Shown: positions 1 through 8,990 of the stretch, in pieces
Layout: the number at the start of each line of letters is the position of its first letter
Numbering within the stretch: the stretch's first letter is position 1
DNA from: Enterococcus italicus DSM 15952
GTDB taxonomy: Bacteria > Bacillota > Bacilli > Lactobacillales > Enterococcaceae
NCBI RefSeq assembly: GCF_000185365.1
Contig: NZ_GL622241.1
Span: forward strand, 1,871,754 to 1,935,753
Length of the DNA: 64,000 nt
Direction: 5' to 3'
Notes under the pieces: model-generated
The model's input: only the letters and a program-made list of their open reading frames with translations
Databases searched by the model: none
What the model was told of the DNA's origin: nothing
Position numbers and translations under genes: made by a program

Positions 1-249
1 ATCTTGTGCTGTGACAACTTTTACATCATACCATCGTTTCAACGTGATGTCAACAACTAATTTTTATTTTTTAAATCTCAGTTGTTATCCTTTGTTAGCG
101 ACTTGATCATCTTATCAAATGCAATGTTATTTGTCAACATGTTTTTTTAATTTAAAAACTGTTTTATCAGTATTTAACTATCTTGTAACAAGTCAACTTC
201 GTTATATTACCATCGATATCGGCAGTCGTCAACACTTTTTCATTCTTTT
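1..249. other. AT-rich intergenic stretch, no gene seen
   Basis: I find no open frame with a ribosome site and no tRNA or rRNA pattern here. The stretch is very AT-rich. It contains a loose inverted pair (CAACTAA near 52 and CAGTTG near 79), but no convincing terminator. It is either the region downstream of the leftward gene that ends at 250 or a spacer to a gene outside the window. Confidence 0.5.
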
Positions 250-618
250 TTAAAAATAAGGCATTCCTTCAATTTCAAACTTTTGGATGACCTTTTGCAT
301 TTGTCCGAATGACTGCCACAGATAGCCTTCCGGCAGTTGATTTGGCACGTCTACTTGCTCATCAAGTTCGAAAACAAACAGTGGGACATTTGTTCCTGCA
401 ATCACACCATTGGTTAACTCTAATAGTTTTAAGCGTGAAATTTCTATGTTTGCTTCTTCTTTTAATACTTCTAAAATACTGGCTAATCCAGTTTTTTCTG
501 CACTGCCCGGTGTTGATACTAAATGCATTTTGCCCTGTTCTTGCTTAATTAAAAATAATTTTGTGCCATCGAGTTGTGTCAACATAACTATTCCAGCTAT
601 CCATTTTTTCTTAATCAT
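250..618 (-). CDS. Degenerate Nudix-fold-like hypothetical protein
   Basis: This 122-residue protein has the layout of a Nudix domain: strand-rich start, a PGSAEKTG turn at residues 37-44, a helix ending in KEEANIE, then a strand reading VPLFVFELDE. In the Nudix box position only the EE pair (54-55) remains. The box Arg-Glu is replaced by Glu50-Val51 and the second box Gly by Ser39, so ordinary pyrophosphohydrolase chemistry is doubtful. The ATG at 618 follows a GGGGTGGG ribosome site. It lies 31 bases downstream of the S1-domain gene on the same strand and may be cotranscribed. It could be a non-catalytic nucleotide-binding protein; the family assignment is inferred from the pattern only. 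Confidence 0.55.
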   Translation of the reverse strand: MIKKKWIAGIVMLTQLDGTKLFLIKQEQGKMHLVSTPGSAEKTGLASILEVLKEEANIEISRLKLLELTNGVIAGTNVPLFVFELDEQVDVPNQLPEGYLWQSFGQMQKVIQKFEIEGMPYF

Positions 619-649
619 TTGCCCACCCCGCTACAATTCTATGATATTG

Positions 650-1018
650 CTACGCTTCTTCCAAAAAAACTAAAGCCTCTTCAATCCATACCGGCAATGC
701 TTCTTCTATTGATTGAAAACCAATCTTTTTATTTTTGTTTGTGAAGTATTTTTTTCGTCGATTAGATATTGGAGTATATGTGTGTGTCAACGTTCGTCGT
801 GATAGACTAATTTTTTTTGAAAATGCATCAATATCAATGACTTGAACTGTTACTTTTTGCCCTACTTTAAGTAGCTCATGAATATTTTTAGTATAACCTG
901 ATTGAATTTCGGAAACATGGATCAGTCCTTGTGTATTTGCATCTAATGAAACAAAGGCACCGTATGGCTGTATACCGGTAATTGTGCCCTCAATTACTTG
1001 TCCTATCTTATATGTCAT
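650..1018 (-). CDS. cvfD: S1-domain RNA-binding protein, CvfD/YugI (GSP13) type
   Basis: A single S1 RNA-binding domain fills residues 1-75. It has the typical GQVIEGTITGIQPYGAFVSL opening, GLIHVSEI, and the ending KKISLSRR. A basic linker (NRRKKYFTNKNKK) and an acidic tail with IEEALPVWIEEAL follow. This matches the small S1 proteins of Gram-positive bacteria (B. subtilis YugI/general stress protein 13, streptococcal CvfD), which bind ribosomes or RNA and affect gene expression after transcription. I place the start at 1018 because GAAGGGGG lies just upstream; a start at 1036 would put that ribosome site inside the gene. It is divergent from the PatB-type gene, with about 100 bases between them. 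Confidence 0.85.
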   Translation of the reverse strand: MTYKIGQVIEGTITGIQPYGAFVSLDANTQGLIHVSEIQSGYTKNIHELLKVGQKVTVQVIDIDAFSKKISLSRRTLTHTYTPISNRRKKYFTNKNKKIGFQSIEEALPVWIEEALVFLEEA

Positions 1019-1118
1019 ATTTCCCCCTTCTTTCATTGGTTTATATTATACTGTATCTAAGCAAAAAAATCTAAGCAAAAAAATAGCGAGGGCATTCCTC
1101 ATGAGGGTGGTTGGATAA

Positions 1119-2288
1119 ATGGTGAACTTCAATGAAGCAATACAACGGCGTGGAACAAACAGTATCAAATGGGACAGTATCGAAAAAACATATCAGAAAA
1201 AAGACTTATTGCCTTTATGGATTGCTGATATGGACTTCAAGGCACCTCTCGCTGTCCAAGAAGCACTGGCAGAATTTGTCTCTCAAGGAATCTATGGGTA
1301 TTCTTTCGCTCCGGATAGTCTGTATGAATCAATTATTAATTGGCAAAAGAATCGTCATAACTATGAATTAACAAAAGAAGAGACTCTATTTAATAGTGGC
1401 GTTGTTCCAAGTATCGCTGCAGCCATCCATGCCTATTCTTCCGTCGGTGATGCAATATTGGTGAACGATCCTGTCTATCCACCTTTTTCTGCCACTGTAA
1501 AAGATGCAAAGCGGACACTTGTCCGCAGTCCTTTACTAAAAATGAATGGTCAATTCGAATTTGATTTTGATGATTTAGAAAAGAAGATGCAAACACACAC
1601 AATAAAGCTGTTCATACTATGTAATCCGCATAATCCCGGGGGAAGAGTCTGGACAAGAGCAGAATTACAAAAAATCGGCCTCTTGTGTAAACAATATGGT
1701 GTTCTGATTGTTAGCGATGAAATCCACCAAGACTTAATTTTGCCATCGTACACTTTCCATTCCTTCCAAACGGTGGATCCTTCGTTTGCCGACTTTTCAA
1801 TTGTCCTTGCAGCGCCGACTAAAACATTCAATCTAGCAAGTATTAAAAATTCGATGATCTTCATAAAAAACAAAGAGCTACGAAAAACGATGCTCGCACT
1901 TCAACATGAATGGCGCTTCGATGAAATTAATACATTCGGGTATATCGCGACGGAAGCAGCCTATCGCGAGGGTGCAGAGTGGTTGGATGACTTATTGCCA
2001 TTTTTAGCGCATCAAGTACAAATCGTGCGCGACCATTTTAAAGAACACCTCCCACAAGTAGAGGTGATGATTCCGCAAGGCACCTATTTAATGTGGCTGG
2101 ACTTTTCAGCTTTTGAGCTATCGGATTCACAATTGCAAGACATATTAATCGAAAAGGCAGGTGTCGTCTTGAACTACGGCTATACTTTCGGCCCCCATGG
2201 TCGTCAGCACATCCGGCTGAACATTGCCTGTCAAGAAGAGATTTTAAAAGAAGGTCTCACTCGTTTGACCAACGCATTTAAAGAGTAG
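1119..2288 (+). CDS. patB: PatB/MalY-type PLP aminotransferase, cystathionine beta-lyase
   Basis: A 389-residue class I/II aminotransferase-fold enzyme of the MalY/PatB branch. The N-terminal KWDSIEKTY and LPLWIADMDFKAP are characteristic of the branch. CNPHNPGGRVWT and SDEIHQDL bind the PLP ring, and the Schiff-base lysine is in APTKTFNLAS. Family members cleave C-S bonds, for example cystathionine to homocysteine, pyruvate and ammonia, or release thiols from cysteine conjugates. The ATG at 1119 follows GAGGGTGG; the next codon, GTG, is also possible. It stands alone and converges on the cyclophilin gene across a palindromic repeat. It is not the N-acetyl-DAP aminotransferase needed by the lysine genes further along, which belongs to a different subgroup. 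Confidence 0.85.
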   Translation: MVNFNEAIQRRGTNSIKWDSIEKTYQKKDLLPLWIADMDFKAPLAVQEALAEFVSQGIYGYSFAPDSLYESIINWQKNRHNYELTKEETLFNSGVVPSIAAAIHAYSSVGDAILVNDPVYPPFSATVKDAKRTLVRSPLLKMNGQFEFDFDDLEKKMQTHTIKLFILCNPHNPGGRVWTRAELQKIGLLCKQYGVLIVSDEIHQDLILPSYTFHSFQTVDPSFADFSIVLAAPTKTFNLASIKNSMIFIKNKELRKTMLALQHEWRFDEINTFGYIATEAAYREGAEWLDDLLPFLAHQVQIVRDHFKEHLPQVEVMIPQGTYLMWLDFSAFELSDSQLQDILIEKAGVVLNYGYTFGPHGRQHIRLNIACQEEILKEGLTRLTNAFKE

Positions 2289-2337
2289 TTTATACGAAGC
2301 GACAAATATCATTTTGTCTTATTACAAAGCAAGAAAG

Positions 2338-2440
2338 CTACGACAATAAAAAGAACCCAAAATCCAAAAGTTTGAGAAACAATTCCGGATTTCGGGCTCT
2401 TTTTACTTATGACTGAATAACTCTTTCTCAGCCTCTTTGG
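2338..2440. repeat. Dispersed palindromic element, copy R1 (bidirectional terminator)
   Basis: The core hairpin at 2348-2404 has stem arms AAAGAACCCAAAATCC and GGATTTCGGGCTCTTT around the conserved apex AAAAGTTTGAGAAAC. The stem pairs better in leftward RNA, where two A:C mismatches become U-G pairs. A T run follows it, and an A run precedes it. It sits between the convergent patB and cyclophilin genes and is the likely terminator of both. The right flank ends in TTTCTCAGCC, like other copies in this window. Confidence 0.8.
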
Positions 2441-2441
2441 C

Positions 2442-3029
2442 TTACTCGTTTATTTCGATGGCTTCGATTACTACGTCGTGGACTGGACGATCTTGTGGTC
2501 CCCTTTGTACTTGGGCGATGGTATCTACAATATCCATACCATTAACAACATGTCCGAAAACAGTATGACGGAAATCAAGCCAAGGTGTTCCGCCTTCGCG
2601 ATACGCTTCTACTACTTCTTTAGGATAGCCTGCTTCTTCCATTTGCGTCATCATGTTCGCTGGGACATTTTTGTTATTGACGATAAAGAACTGGCTACCA
2701 TTTGTATTTGGTCCAGCATTGGCCATTGATAATGCGCCACGAACGTTAAATAATTCTGGAGAAAATTCATCTTCGAATTTTTCGCCGTAGATGCTTTCGC
2801 CGCCCATACCAGTACCGGTTGGGTCGCCCCCTTGGATCATAAAATCCGGAATAACACGGTGGAAAATCACATTATCATAGTAGCCTTTTTTTGCTAGTTC
2901 GATAAAGTTTTTTACGGTTTTTGGTGCGAACTCTGGGAATAATTTTACGGTAATGTCTCCCATGTTTGTCTTGATTGTTGCTGTTGGTGTTGTTTGTTCA
3001 TTTGCAGTTAATTGTGGAAATTGTGCCAA
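2442..3029 (-). CDS. Cyclophilin-type peptidyl-prolyl cis-trans isomerase
   Basis: This is a 195-residue cytoplasmic cyclophilin without a signal peptide. It carries the family signature around [19 protein letters not shown], with the catalytic Arg in FHRVI and the Gln in [23 protein letters not shown] and the active-site Trp region [13 protein letters not shown] follow. It catalyses proline cis-trans isomerisation during protein folding. The start is an unusual TTG at 3029, well supported by GGAGGAGAA eight bases upstream; no ATG is available. It is monocistronic, divergent from the ferredoxin-NADP reductase gene, and ends at repeat R1. Confidence 0.93.
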   Translation of the reverse strand: MAQFPQLTANEQTTPTATIKTNMGDITVKLFPEFAPKTVKNFIELAKKGYYDNVIFHRVIPDFMIQGGDPTGTGMGGESIYGEKFEDEFSPELFNVRGALSMANAGPNTNGSQFFIVNNKNVPANMMTQMEEAGYPKEVVEAYREGGTPWLDFRHTVFGHVVNGMDIVDTIAQVQRGPQDRPVHDVVIEAIEINE

Positions 3030-3142
3030 TTGCTTCTCCTCCTTGATTCATCTGTTACTATCATATCAGAAAACATCAAAAATGCCACGCACCAATTTCT
3101 CTGCTATAATCGTCTTATTGTCAAACGAGAGGAGTATGTCAA

Positions 3143-4117
3143 ATGGAAGTCTTTGACTTGACTATCATTGGTGCTGGTCCAGTGGGAATGTTTGCTGCAT
3201 TCTATGCCGGTATGCGCAATGCCAAAACAAAAATGATTGATACCTTACCGCAACTAGGTGGTCAATTAGCTACGTTATATCCTGAAAAATATATTTACGA
3301 TATCCCTGGTTTTCCAAAAATAAAAGCAGGTGAACTCGTTCAAAACTTAGAAAATCAATTGCGAACATTCCATCAAACGTATTGTTTACAAGAGCAAGTA
3401 ATCTCCCTCAATAAAGAAGAGGACATCATTGAAATTACGACCAATAAAACAACACATTACTCGAAAGCAGTTATTTTAGCTCTAGGTAATGGCTCGTTTC
3501 AGCCTAGAAAACTAGCTGTTGAGAATGCTGAGTCTTATGAAAATGCTGGTATTGATTATTATGTGCCCGACTTAATGAAATATGCTGGCAAAAAAGTTGC
3601 AATAGCAGGTGGTGGCGATTCGGCGATTGATTGGGCTTTAATGATTGAACCTATTGCTGAAGAAGTTTATTTGATACACCGTCGACCGGAATTTCGCGCC
3701 CATGAACATAGTGTTACTAAACTGCACAATTCATCAATTTCTGTATTGACCCCTTATGTCATTCATCGCTTGCAAGGCGAGGGACAATTAGATACGATTG
3801 TCTTGCAAGAAGCTGTGGGAGAAGAACAAGTCGAGTTAGCAGTGGATTCATTGATTGTAAACTATGGCTTTCGTTCTTCGCTCGATTTGAAAAAATGGGG
3901 CGTCAATAGTACACGCCAAGGGATCATGGTCCAGTCTGACATGCAAACATCTCTTCCGGGCGTTTATGCATGTGGCGATATCGCACATTATGAGGGCAAA
4001 GTAAAACTCATTGCGACTGGCTTTGGTGAAGCTCCTACTGCAGTAAACAATGCCTTGCATTTCATCGATCCCAAAAATCGAACCCAGCCGATGCATAGCA
4101 CGAGTCTCTTTCAGTAA
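3143..4117 (+). CDS. Ferredoxin/flavodoxin-NADP+ reductase, type 2 (YumC-like)
   Basis: A 324-residue flavoprotein related to thioredoxin reductase. The FAD site is IIGAGPVGMFAAFYAG at the N terminus, with DTLPQLGGQL after it. The NADPH site is AGGGDSAIDWAL near residue 155. A C-terminal YACGDIAHYEGKVKLIATG closes the FAD pocket. The CxxC of thioredoxin reductase is absent, which distinguishes the FNR type 2 family (B. subtilis YumC). It moves electrons between NADPH and ferredoxin or flavodoxin. The ATG follows GAGAGGAGT. It is followed 50 bases later by pgpA on the same strand, probably in one transcript. Confidence 0.9.
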   Translation: MEVFDLTIIGAGPVGMFAAFYAGMRNAKTKMIDTLPQLGGQLATLYPEKYIYDIPGFPKIKAGELVQNLENQLRTFHQTYCLQEQVISLNKEEDIIEITTNKTTHYSKAVILALGNGSFQPRKLAVENAESYENAGIDYYVPDLMKYAGKKVAIAGGGDSAIDWALMIEPIAEEVYLIHRRPEFRAHEHSVTKLHNSSISVLTPYVIHRLQGEGQLDTIVLQEAVGEEQVELAVDSLIVNYGFRSSLDLKKWGVNSTRQGIMVQSDMQTSLPGVYACGDIAHYEGKVKLIATGFGEAPTAVNNALHFIDPKNRTQPMHSTSLFQ

Positions 4118-4167
4118 GAGCAAATGCTTCAAACCAACTTATTTTTTGACGGAAAGGATTGACTTAG

Positions 4168-4665
4168 TTGACTGTTGAACAAAGCACTTTAGAAAAAAAA
4201 GCCCGTGCACTACTTGAAGAACGTGGTGTACCAGTAATTGAAATAGCGAAATTGGTTTATTTTTTACAAGAAAAATACATTCCAGAGCTTACTCTAGAAG
4301 AATGTATGGAAAGCGTCGAGGCTGTCTTAAAAAAACGAGAAGTCCAAAATACCATCCTAACTGGTATTCAACTAGACGTTTTAGCAGAACAAAATAAATT
4401 GCTTACGCCGTTACAAGATATTGTTGCCAAAGATGAAGGTCTTTATGGCATCGATGAAATTATGGCCTTATCAATTGTGAATGTCTACGGATCGATTGGC
4501 TTCACTAACTATGGCTACATCGATAAAGTAAAACCGGGTATTCTAGCGATGCTTAATTCACATGAAGGTCCGCAAGTTCATACATTTTTAGATGATATCG
4601 TCGGTGCCATGGCGGCTGCAGCAGCTAGTCGCATCGCCCATCAACATCCAAATGCCGCAATTTAA
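4168..4665 (+). CDS. pgpA: Phosphatidylglycerophosphatase A family protein (YutG)
   Basis: A 165-residue member of the PgpA/YutG family. The N-terminal ARALLEERGVPVIEIAKLVYFLQ is typical of the soluble Gram-positive branch. It also has GIDEIMALSIVNVYGSIGFTNYGYIDK, and DDIVGAMAAAAASRIAHQ at the C terminus with the DD pair of the family. The role by family is dephosphorylation of phosphatidylglycerophosphate in phospholipid synthesis; in the short Gram-positive form this is less certain. Translation starts at TTG (4168), ten bases after GGAAAGGA. It is the last gene before convergent repeat R2. Confidence 0.85.
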   Translation: MTVEQSTLEKKARALLEERGVPVIEIAKLVYFLQEKYIPELTLEECMESVEAVLKKREVQNTILTGIQLDVLAEQNKLLTPLQDIVAKDEGLYGIDEIMALSIVNVYGSIGFTNYGYIDKVKPGILAMLNSHEGPQVHTFLDDIVGAMAAAAASRIAHQHPNAAI

Positions 4666-4750
4666 AAAAGGCCATCTAATCCAGAAGTTTGAAAACGAAC
4701 TTTTGGATTGGATGGTCTTTTGTTTTTAGCTAATTTTGTCCCAGTCTCTC
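4664..4750. repeat. Dispersed palindromic element, copy R2 (bidirectional terminator)
   Basis: Stem arms AAAGGCCATCTAATCCAGAA (from 4667) and TTTTGGATTGGATGGTCTTT flank a GTTTGAAAACGAAC apex. Here the non-Watson-Crick positions are G-U in rightward RNA, matching termination of pgpA. The right flank is TAGCTAATTTTGTCCCAGTCTC, related to the flanks of R4, R6 and R10. It lies between convergent genes. Confidence 0.8.
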
Positions 4751-4753
4751 ACT

Positions 4754-5395
4754 TTACTTAACCCGATGCTTAAACATTCGTTTTGCATAGAAAAGACTGC
4801 CAAGAAAGAACATTTCCAATAAAACGAAGAAGAGCACAAAACAATACAAGAAAAACTGCTCTGGCAAGATATTAATAATCGGATCGGTCACTGGATCGAA
4901 TTGCCAATCAGCATTACTAAAAAATAATTCATGAAATGTCACAAAAAAACGATCAAAGCCCATCGCCATCATAAGCGCGAAAACGATTGGAATGATACTT
5001 GCAGTCTGGAACGGACGAATGAGTCGCCACTCTTGCTGACGTTTATGGTTTTGATACAAAAATACCGCAGCTGGAATCACCGTTATAAGCCCCACTGCAT
5101 AATTTAGTAAAAATAATTTTTTTACATCTACAAAATGGCTGAGTCCCGATGCCGACATTGGGAAGTCAGCTAATTGCAAGGTCTTCACCCAAGGGAAATT
5201 CAAATATGCCAAAAGTTGATGATACGAAGTCATCAACTCTGCTTTTGATAAAGTAGTCCAATCTAAAATTGCCAACTGATCGATTGAAAAACGATACAGC
5301 CACATGCTATTGATGGTCAATGTAATAGCCAGCGTCAGTAGAAAAAGCATCAAACAAGCTAGTCCGCTCCAAAACCACCAAGTAGATTTATTCAT
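4754..5395 (-). CDS. DUF1461 / TIGR01906 family integral membrane protein
   Basis: A 213-residue membrane protein with about five hydrophobic segments: residues 9-30, roughly 96-115, 130-148, and two near the C terminus ending [21 protein letters not shown] large exposed region after the first segment contains [40 protein letters not shown], typical of DUF1461. Its function is unknown. It overlaps the 3' end of the HAD phosphatase gene by eight bases, so the two are translationally coupled, as in many lactobacilli and enterococci. Confidence 0.85.
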   Translation of the reverse strand: MNKSTWWFWSGLACLMLFLLTLAITLTINSMWLYRFSIDQLAILDWTTLSKAELMTSYHQLLAYLNFPWVKTLQLADFPMSASGLSHFVDVKKLFLLNYAVGLITVIPAAVFLYQNHKRQQEWRLIRPFQTASIIPIVFALMMAMGFDRFFVTFHELFFSNADWQFDPVTDPIINILPEQFFLYCFVLFFVLLEMFFLGSLFYAKRMFKHRVK

Positions 5396-6161
5396 CGGCG
5401 ACTACCCAATCATCTAATGAGTCAATAACATAAGTCGGTGCAATTGGTAAGGTAGGGACGGCTTCTTTCGGGGTAAACCCTGATAGGACCAATAGCGAAT
5501 CAATGCCATTTTTTATCCCCGCAGTAATATCTGTCTCATAGTTGTCACCAACCATTACCGCTTCTTCTTTGGAACAGCCGAGATGCGCTAATGCTTTTTC
5601 CATAATAATGGCTTCTGGCTTGCCAATGCAGACAGGGTCCACTTGCGTTGCTGTTGCTAAGAATGATAGTAATGCACCGGCGCCTGGTAATAGCCCTCGT
5701 TCAGTCGGAATATTTTTATCTGGATTGGTACCAATGAAATGGGCACCTCTTTTTATCGCCAGTGTCGCTAATGCAAATTGTTCATACGTCACATTGGAAT
5801 CTAAGCCCACGACGACATAAGCTGGATTCACTTCATCCCATATATAGCCTGCTTCTAGAATTGGTTCAATCAGTCCGGCTTCGCCAATGACATAGACCGT
5901 TTTGGCTAATTGCTTGTCATTCATGTAATCAATCGTCGCCAACGTCGCCGTGTAGACCGTCTCTGGTGCAACATGAATATCAAACTCCGTGGCTAAACGA
6001 TTGGCTACAACAGCTGGACGCTTGGTCGTATTATTGGTCACAAATAAAAAAGGAATTTGCGCATGTTGCAAGCGTTCAATGAAGCGTTTGCCAGCTGGAA
6101 TCGGCTCTTTTCCTAAATAAATGGTGCCATCTAAATCAATCAAATACCCCTTATAATTCAT
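5388..6161 (-). CDS. HAD-superfamily phosphatase, YutF/NagD family (TIGR01457)
   Basis: A 257-residue HAD subfamily IIA phosphatase. Motif I is [16 protein letters not shown] with the nucleophile Asp. Motif II is [10 protein letters not shown]. The lysine motif is CIGKPE, and motif III/IV is [18 protein letters not shown]. Relatives hydrolyse sugar phosphates or nucleoside monophosphates; the substrate here cannot be read from sequence. The ATGA overlap with yutD upstream and the overlap with DUF1461 downstream make a tight three-gene operon. Confidence 0.9.
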   Translation of the reverse strand: MNYKGYLIDLDGTIYLGKEPIPAGKRFIERLQHAQIPFLFVTNNTTKRPAVVANRLATEFDIHVAPETVYTATLATIDYMNDKQLAKTVYVIGEAGLIEPILEAGYIWDEVNPAYVVVGLDSNVTYEQFALATLAIKRGAHFIGTNPDKNIPTERGLLPGAGALLSFLATATQVDPVCIGKPEAIIMEKALAHLGCSKEEAVMVGDNYETDITAGIKNGIDSLLVLSGFTPKEAVPTLPIAPTYVIDSLDDWVVADE

Positions 6162-6784
6162 CTATTCGCCTTCATTTCTTTTCCGAATCGTAAATTCTTT
6201 TTTCGTCGTACGGGTTGTTTTTTTTTCGTCGGTGTCTCTTTCTTTTGCTCGTTTGTTTGCCGAATTTTCATTTTTTTCTTATCAGGTCGCGTGTTAACTG
6301 GCGCTTTTTTCTCTGCTATATGCGCTTGGTCTTTGACCTTTTTGGTAGTCGATGTGCGTCGCTTGTTCTTTTTCATCTGTGTTTTTTCTTTTTTGCCACC
6401 AATGCGTTCAATCACAAAGTAGGAACAGCCAAAATTGCAAAACTCATATAAATAATCTTCTAAGGCATCGATCCGTTGGTCAGGCAATACTTTTTTATTA
6501 TCTGTCCCAAAAAATCCTTTTAATCGTAGCTGCTCATAGCCCCAATCACCTACAATGTAATCATAGCGGGCAAGTACTTCGCTATAGCGGTCGACCAGCC
6601 TTTGTGCATCAAAGCCCTCGCGATAATCTCTTACCAACCGATACTGTCTACCATCAATTAAAAATTCAGACTCTGATAATTGCTCGAAAGCCAGTCCTTT
6701 ATTTTTATTACCTATACTGGTTTCTTCCACGATTTCTTCTAATACCGCTGTCAGTTCAGCTGTTAAATTTTCTTCATTGGCCAT
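6158..6784 (-). CDS. yutD: YutD family protein with long basic tail
   Basis: Residues about 25-130 match Yut[42 protein letters not shown] and [17 protein letters not shown]. From about residue 130 the protein continues as a highly basic Lys/Arg/Thr-rich tail of about 75 residues that looks disordered. YutD itself is about 100 residues, so the tail is an extension common in Lactobacillales. The function is not established, and the tail suggests nucleic acid or ribosome contact (inference). It is the first gene of the yutD-yutF-DUF1461 operon and has an AAGGTGG ribosome site. Confidence 0.85.
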   Translation of the reverse strand: MANEENLTAELTAVLEEIVEETSIGNKNKGLAFEQLSESEFLIDGRQYRLVRDYREGFDAQRLVDRYSEVLARYDYIVGDWGYEQLRLKGFFGTDNKKVLPDQRIDALEDYLYEFCNFGCSYFVIERIGGKKEKTQMKKNKRRTSTTKKVKDQAHIAEKKAPVNTRPDKKKMKIRQTNEQKKETPTKKKQPVRRKKNLRFGKEMKANR

Positions 6785-6850
6785 TTTTTCACCACCTTGT
6801 TCTATTATACCGATTTTCTTTCATTTCGGCAGTATCTTCTTTCGTTCTTT

Positions 6851-8227
6851 TTACGTTAATGGGAATTTCTTTTGCAAATCATTACCGACGACTGTACGAA
6901 TAAACTCAGGAAATAAAAACGTCACGTCACCTGCGATTTCAATCGTTGGGAAGAAAGGGATAAACATAAAGTGATCCACTGTTGTAAATGAATAGTTTTG
7001 CTGTTCATCGACTGGCTTCCCTTGCCAATACACTTGGTGATTGGTCGCATCATAGCTAATACCCAGATAACGAATTTGGCCAAAAATTTTTCCTCTAAAG
7101 CCCATACCCACCATTTGATAATGTGACAAAAACAAGCGATTTTTTTCCATTTCAAGTATCATGCGAATCAGGTCTTTGCCTTGCAACCGTACGCGAATCA
7201 AATGCATCGGATGTGGCAAGATACTATGCACCTGATCTTGACTGATTCGCCCAACTGGTAATGATTCTAAAAATAAGCCTGAGTTCAAGATAGCACTATC
7301 AGTCGCTCCTCGCTTACGCACGGCATCCAAGGCCTCCTCAATCAAGGAGTGTTCATATAGTTGTGGGTCATTGGTCAATGGATAAGGCAAATAGCCGACC
7401 GTCAATTTCGCTAATTGCTCATGTCCTTTTAGTGCCCATTTTGTAATTTGTTGCTCATCTTCTGGATAAGCCAACATCTCTTCGATAGAAAAAGTCCGAG
7501 CAGCGCTAGTAATGTGGGTATCGTTACAATGAAGCTCGACTTCACCGACATAGCGGCCAAACTTCCCTGCTGCTGCTAGTTGCACGCTATTTCGTTTTTC
7601 GCCATTTGGAAACAGATGGTGCGTGTGCGAACCGATAATCACGTCAAATTGAGGAAACTCATCCGCAATTGTATAGTCAGCTTGAATCCCTAAGTGACTA
7701 AGCAAGATCAGGACATCCACTTGCGGCCGTAATTCATTTACAAACTCTGGCAATAATTCCAACGGATCGCGAACGTCCCAGCCATTTGGAGCATAAGTTA
7801 GCGGAAATGGTGCGGTCATTCCGATCATCGCTATCGTCAGTCCATTATTCAAAGTCATTATCTTGTAAGGTTGCGCCCACTTTGGTCGCAATAAAGTTGT
7901 TTTATCAAATAAATTCGCAAGTACAACATCAAAATTGGCATAATCAAACAAATGATTCAAACACTCTTTCCCATTGCCAATGCCTTCATTGTTGCCGATC
8001 GTGATGGCGTCATAGTGCAAGGTATTCAGCTCTTCAATGTTGGCTTGGCCGTTGGTAGCTTCGGTCAAAGGATGCCAACGATCCATGAAATCTCCTAAAT
8101 CAACTGTCAATACACATTCTTCACCATCTGCTACTTGCCTTTGCTTGACGAATCGCTTGACGCGTGGCCAATTTTCAAAATGAGAGTGCAAGTCATTGGT
8201 GTGAATAATCCGTAATTTTTTGCCCAC
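6851..8227 (-). CDS. Metallophosphatase / 5'-nucleotidase family protein (YunD-like)
   Basis: A 458-residue cytoplasmic member of the UshA/5'-nucleotidase family without signal peptide. The metallophosphoesterase domain spans residues 1-~240, with metal ligands in HTNDLHSHFE, DLGDFMDRW, TIGNNEG, LLSHLG and GSHTHH. The C-terminal nucleotidase domain follows, with NSGLFLESLPVGRIS. Family members hydrolyse nucleotides or UDP-sugars; the lack of a signal places it in the cytosol, like B. subtilis YunD. It is cotranscribed with yutD or separated from it by a short 66-base gap. Confidence 0.88.
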   Translation of the reverse strand: MGKKLRIIHTNDLHSHFENWPRVKRFVKQRQVADGEECVLTVDLGDFMDRWHPLTEATNGQANIEELNTLHYDAITIGNNEGIGNGKECLNHLFDYANFDVVLANLFDKTTLLRPKWAQPYKIMTLNNGLTIAMIGMTAPFPLTYAPNGWDVRDPLELLPEFVNELRPQVDVLILLSHLGIQADYTIADEFPQFDVIIGSHTHHLFPNGEKRNSVQLAAAGKFGRYVGEVELHCNDTHITSAARTFSIEEMLAYPEDEQQITKWALKGHEQLAKLTVGYLPYPLTNDPQLYEHSLIEEALDAVRKRGATDSAILNSGLFLESLPVGRISQDQVHSILPHPMHLIRVRLQGKDLIRMILEMEKNRLFLSHYQMVGMGFRGKIFGQIRYLGISYDATNHQVYWQGKPVDEQQNYSFTTVDHFMFIPFFPTIEIAGDVTFLFPEFIRTVVGNDLQKKFPLT

Positions 8228-8292
8228 TTGGTCAGATCACCTTCTACTAGTATTAGTCAAAGTTTGGCATAGCTCAGCTTTTTTGTCAAAAA

Positions 8293-8329
8293 AAAGTCAA
8301 AGTAAATGAACACTCATCTACTTTGACTT
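8293..8329 (-). terminator. Rho-independent terminator of the SRP RNA gene
   Basis: Arms AAGTCAAAGTA and TACTTTGACTT flank a 14-base loop. In leftward RNA the hairpin is followed by a run of U (A run at 8287-8295). It lies immediately after the SRP RNA. Confidence 0.8.
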
Positions 8330-8340
8330 CCGTTATGTAT

Positions 8341-8430
8341 CAGACACATGAAGACGCCTGCTTAGTGCTGCTTCCTTCCAGACCTGACACCATTCACAAG
8401 GTCCTCATTGTCCTAGCCTTTCGGCACTCA
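8341..8430 (-). ncRNA. ffs: Small bacterial signal recognition particle RNA (scRNA)
   Basis: Reading leftward, the sequence contains the universal SRP apical domain: AGGTCTGGAAGGAAGCAGC, preceded by GAGGACCTTGTGAATGGTGTC and followed by ACTAAGCAGGCGTC. Pairing of the flanking arms gives the usual helix 8 hairpin. A TATACT -10 box lies at 8433-8438, which would start transcription near 8426-8428. The RNA is the short form of Lactobacillales, without an Alu domain. The ends are estimated to within a few bases. The RNA binds Ffh and targets membrane proteins. Confidence 0.92.
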
Positions 8431-8445
8431 TTAGTATACCTTATT

Positions 8446-8961
8446 TTATTCAGGTAAGCTAGTCTTTTTTGAGGCGAACTTTTTCTTTTGTCGCAATTCT
8501 TTAAAGAAGGTCCGCAACAAGTCGCTACATTCCGCCTGTAAAATCCCTGCTTCTACGTAACTCCAATGATTAAAGCGTTCATCTGTCGCTAAATTTAGCA
8601 AGCTGCCCGTTGCACCACCTTTGGGATCATAAGCACCAAAGTATATTTCTTCTACTCGCGAAAGCATCGCAGCACCTCCACACATTGGGCATGGCTCAAG
8701 TGTAACAAATAACTGACTGTCCTCTAAGCGCCAGCTTCCTACCTTCGCGCAGGCTTCTCTAATCGCGATCATCTCAGCATGCATCGTCGCATCTTGCGTT
8801 GTTTCCCGTAAATTATGACCGCGGCCGATGATTTCCCCTTCAAGTACGACCACTGCCCCGATTGGTACCTCAGCGATTGCTTGGGCTTTTTTTGCCTCAC
8901 CAATGGCCGCGCACATAAAATATGCTTTCTCTTCCTTTGTTAATGTACTCGTTTTCTCCAC
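8446..8961 (-). CDS. tadA: tRNA-specific adenosine deaminase TadA
   Basis: A zinc deaminase that converts A34 of tRNA-Arg(ACG) to inosine. Ligands are visible in ATMHAEMIAIREA (His and catalytic Glu) and VTLEPCPMCGGAAMLSRV (two Cys). The substrate-specific ARVEEIYFGAYDPKGGA-like segment and a typical basic C-terminal tail are present. I choose GTG at 8961 (171 residues), preceded by AAAGGGG. An ATG at 9006 would run the reading frame through the terminator hairpin of the upstream gene, and the extra N-terminal residues do not look like TadA. It ends 16 bases before the SRP RNA 5' end. Confidence 0.92.
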   Translation of the reverse strand: MEKTSTLTKEEKAYFMCAAIGEAKKAQAIAEVPIGAVVVLEGEIIGRGHNLRETTQDATMHAEMIAIREACAKVGSWRLEDSQLFVTLEPCPMCGGAAMLSRVEEIYFGAYDPKGGATGSLLNLATDERFNHWSYVEAGILQAECSDLLRTFFKELRQKKKFASKKTSLPE

Positions 8962-8990
8962 ATTTTTCCCCTTTGATTCGTTTCCTTCAC

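Noticed and set aside
1054-1085. Short direct repeat TCTAAGCAAAAAAA twice upstream of patB
   Set aside because: A simple 14-base duplication next to the promoter; no evidence that it is more than local slippage.
6352-6903. 183-residue plus-strand frame across yutD
   Set aside because: It is the antisense of the yutD gene and its leader, with no coding signs of its own.
8341-8430. tRNA or riboswitch in the gap after tadA
   Set aside because: The GGTCTGGAAGGAAGCAGC-type apical loop identifies SRP RNA.
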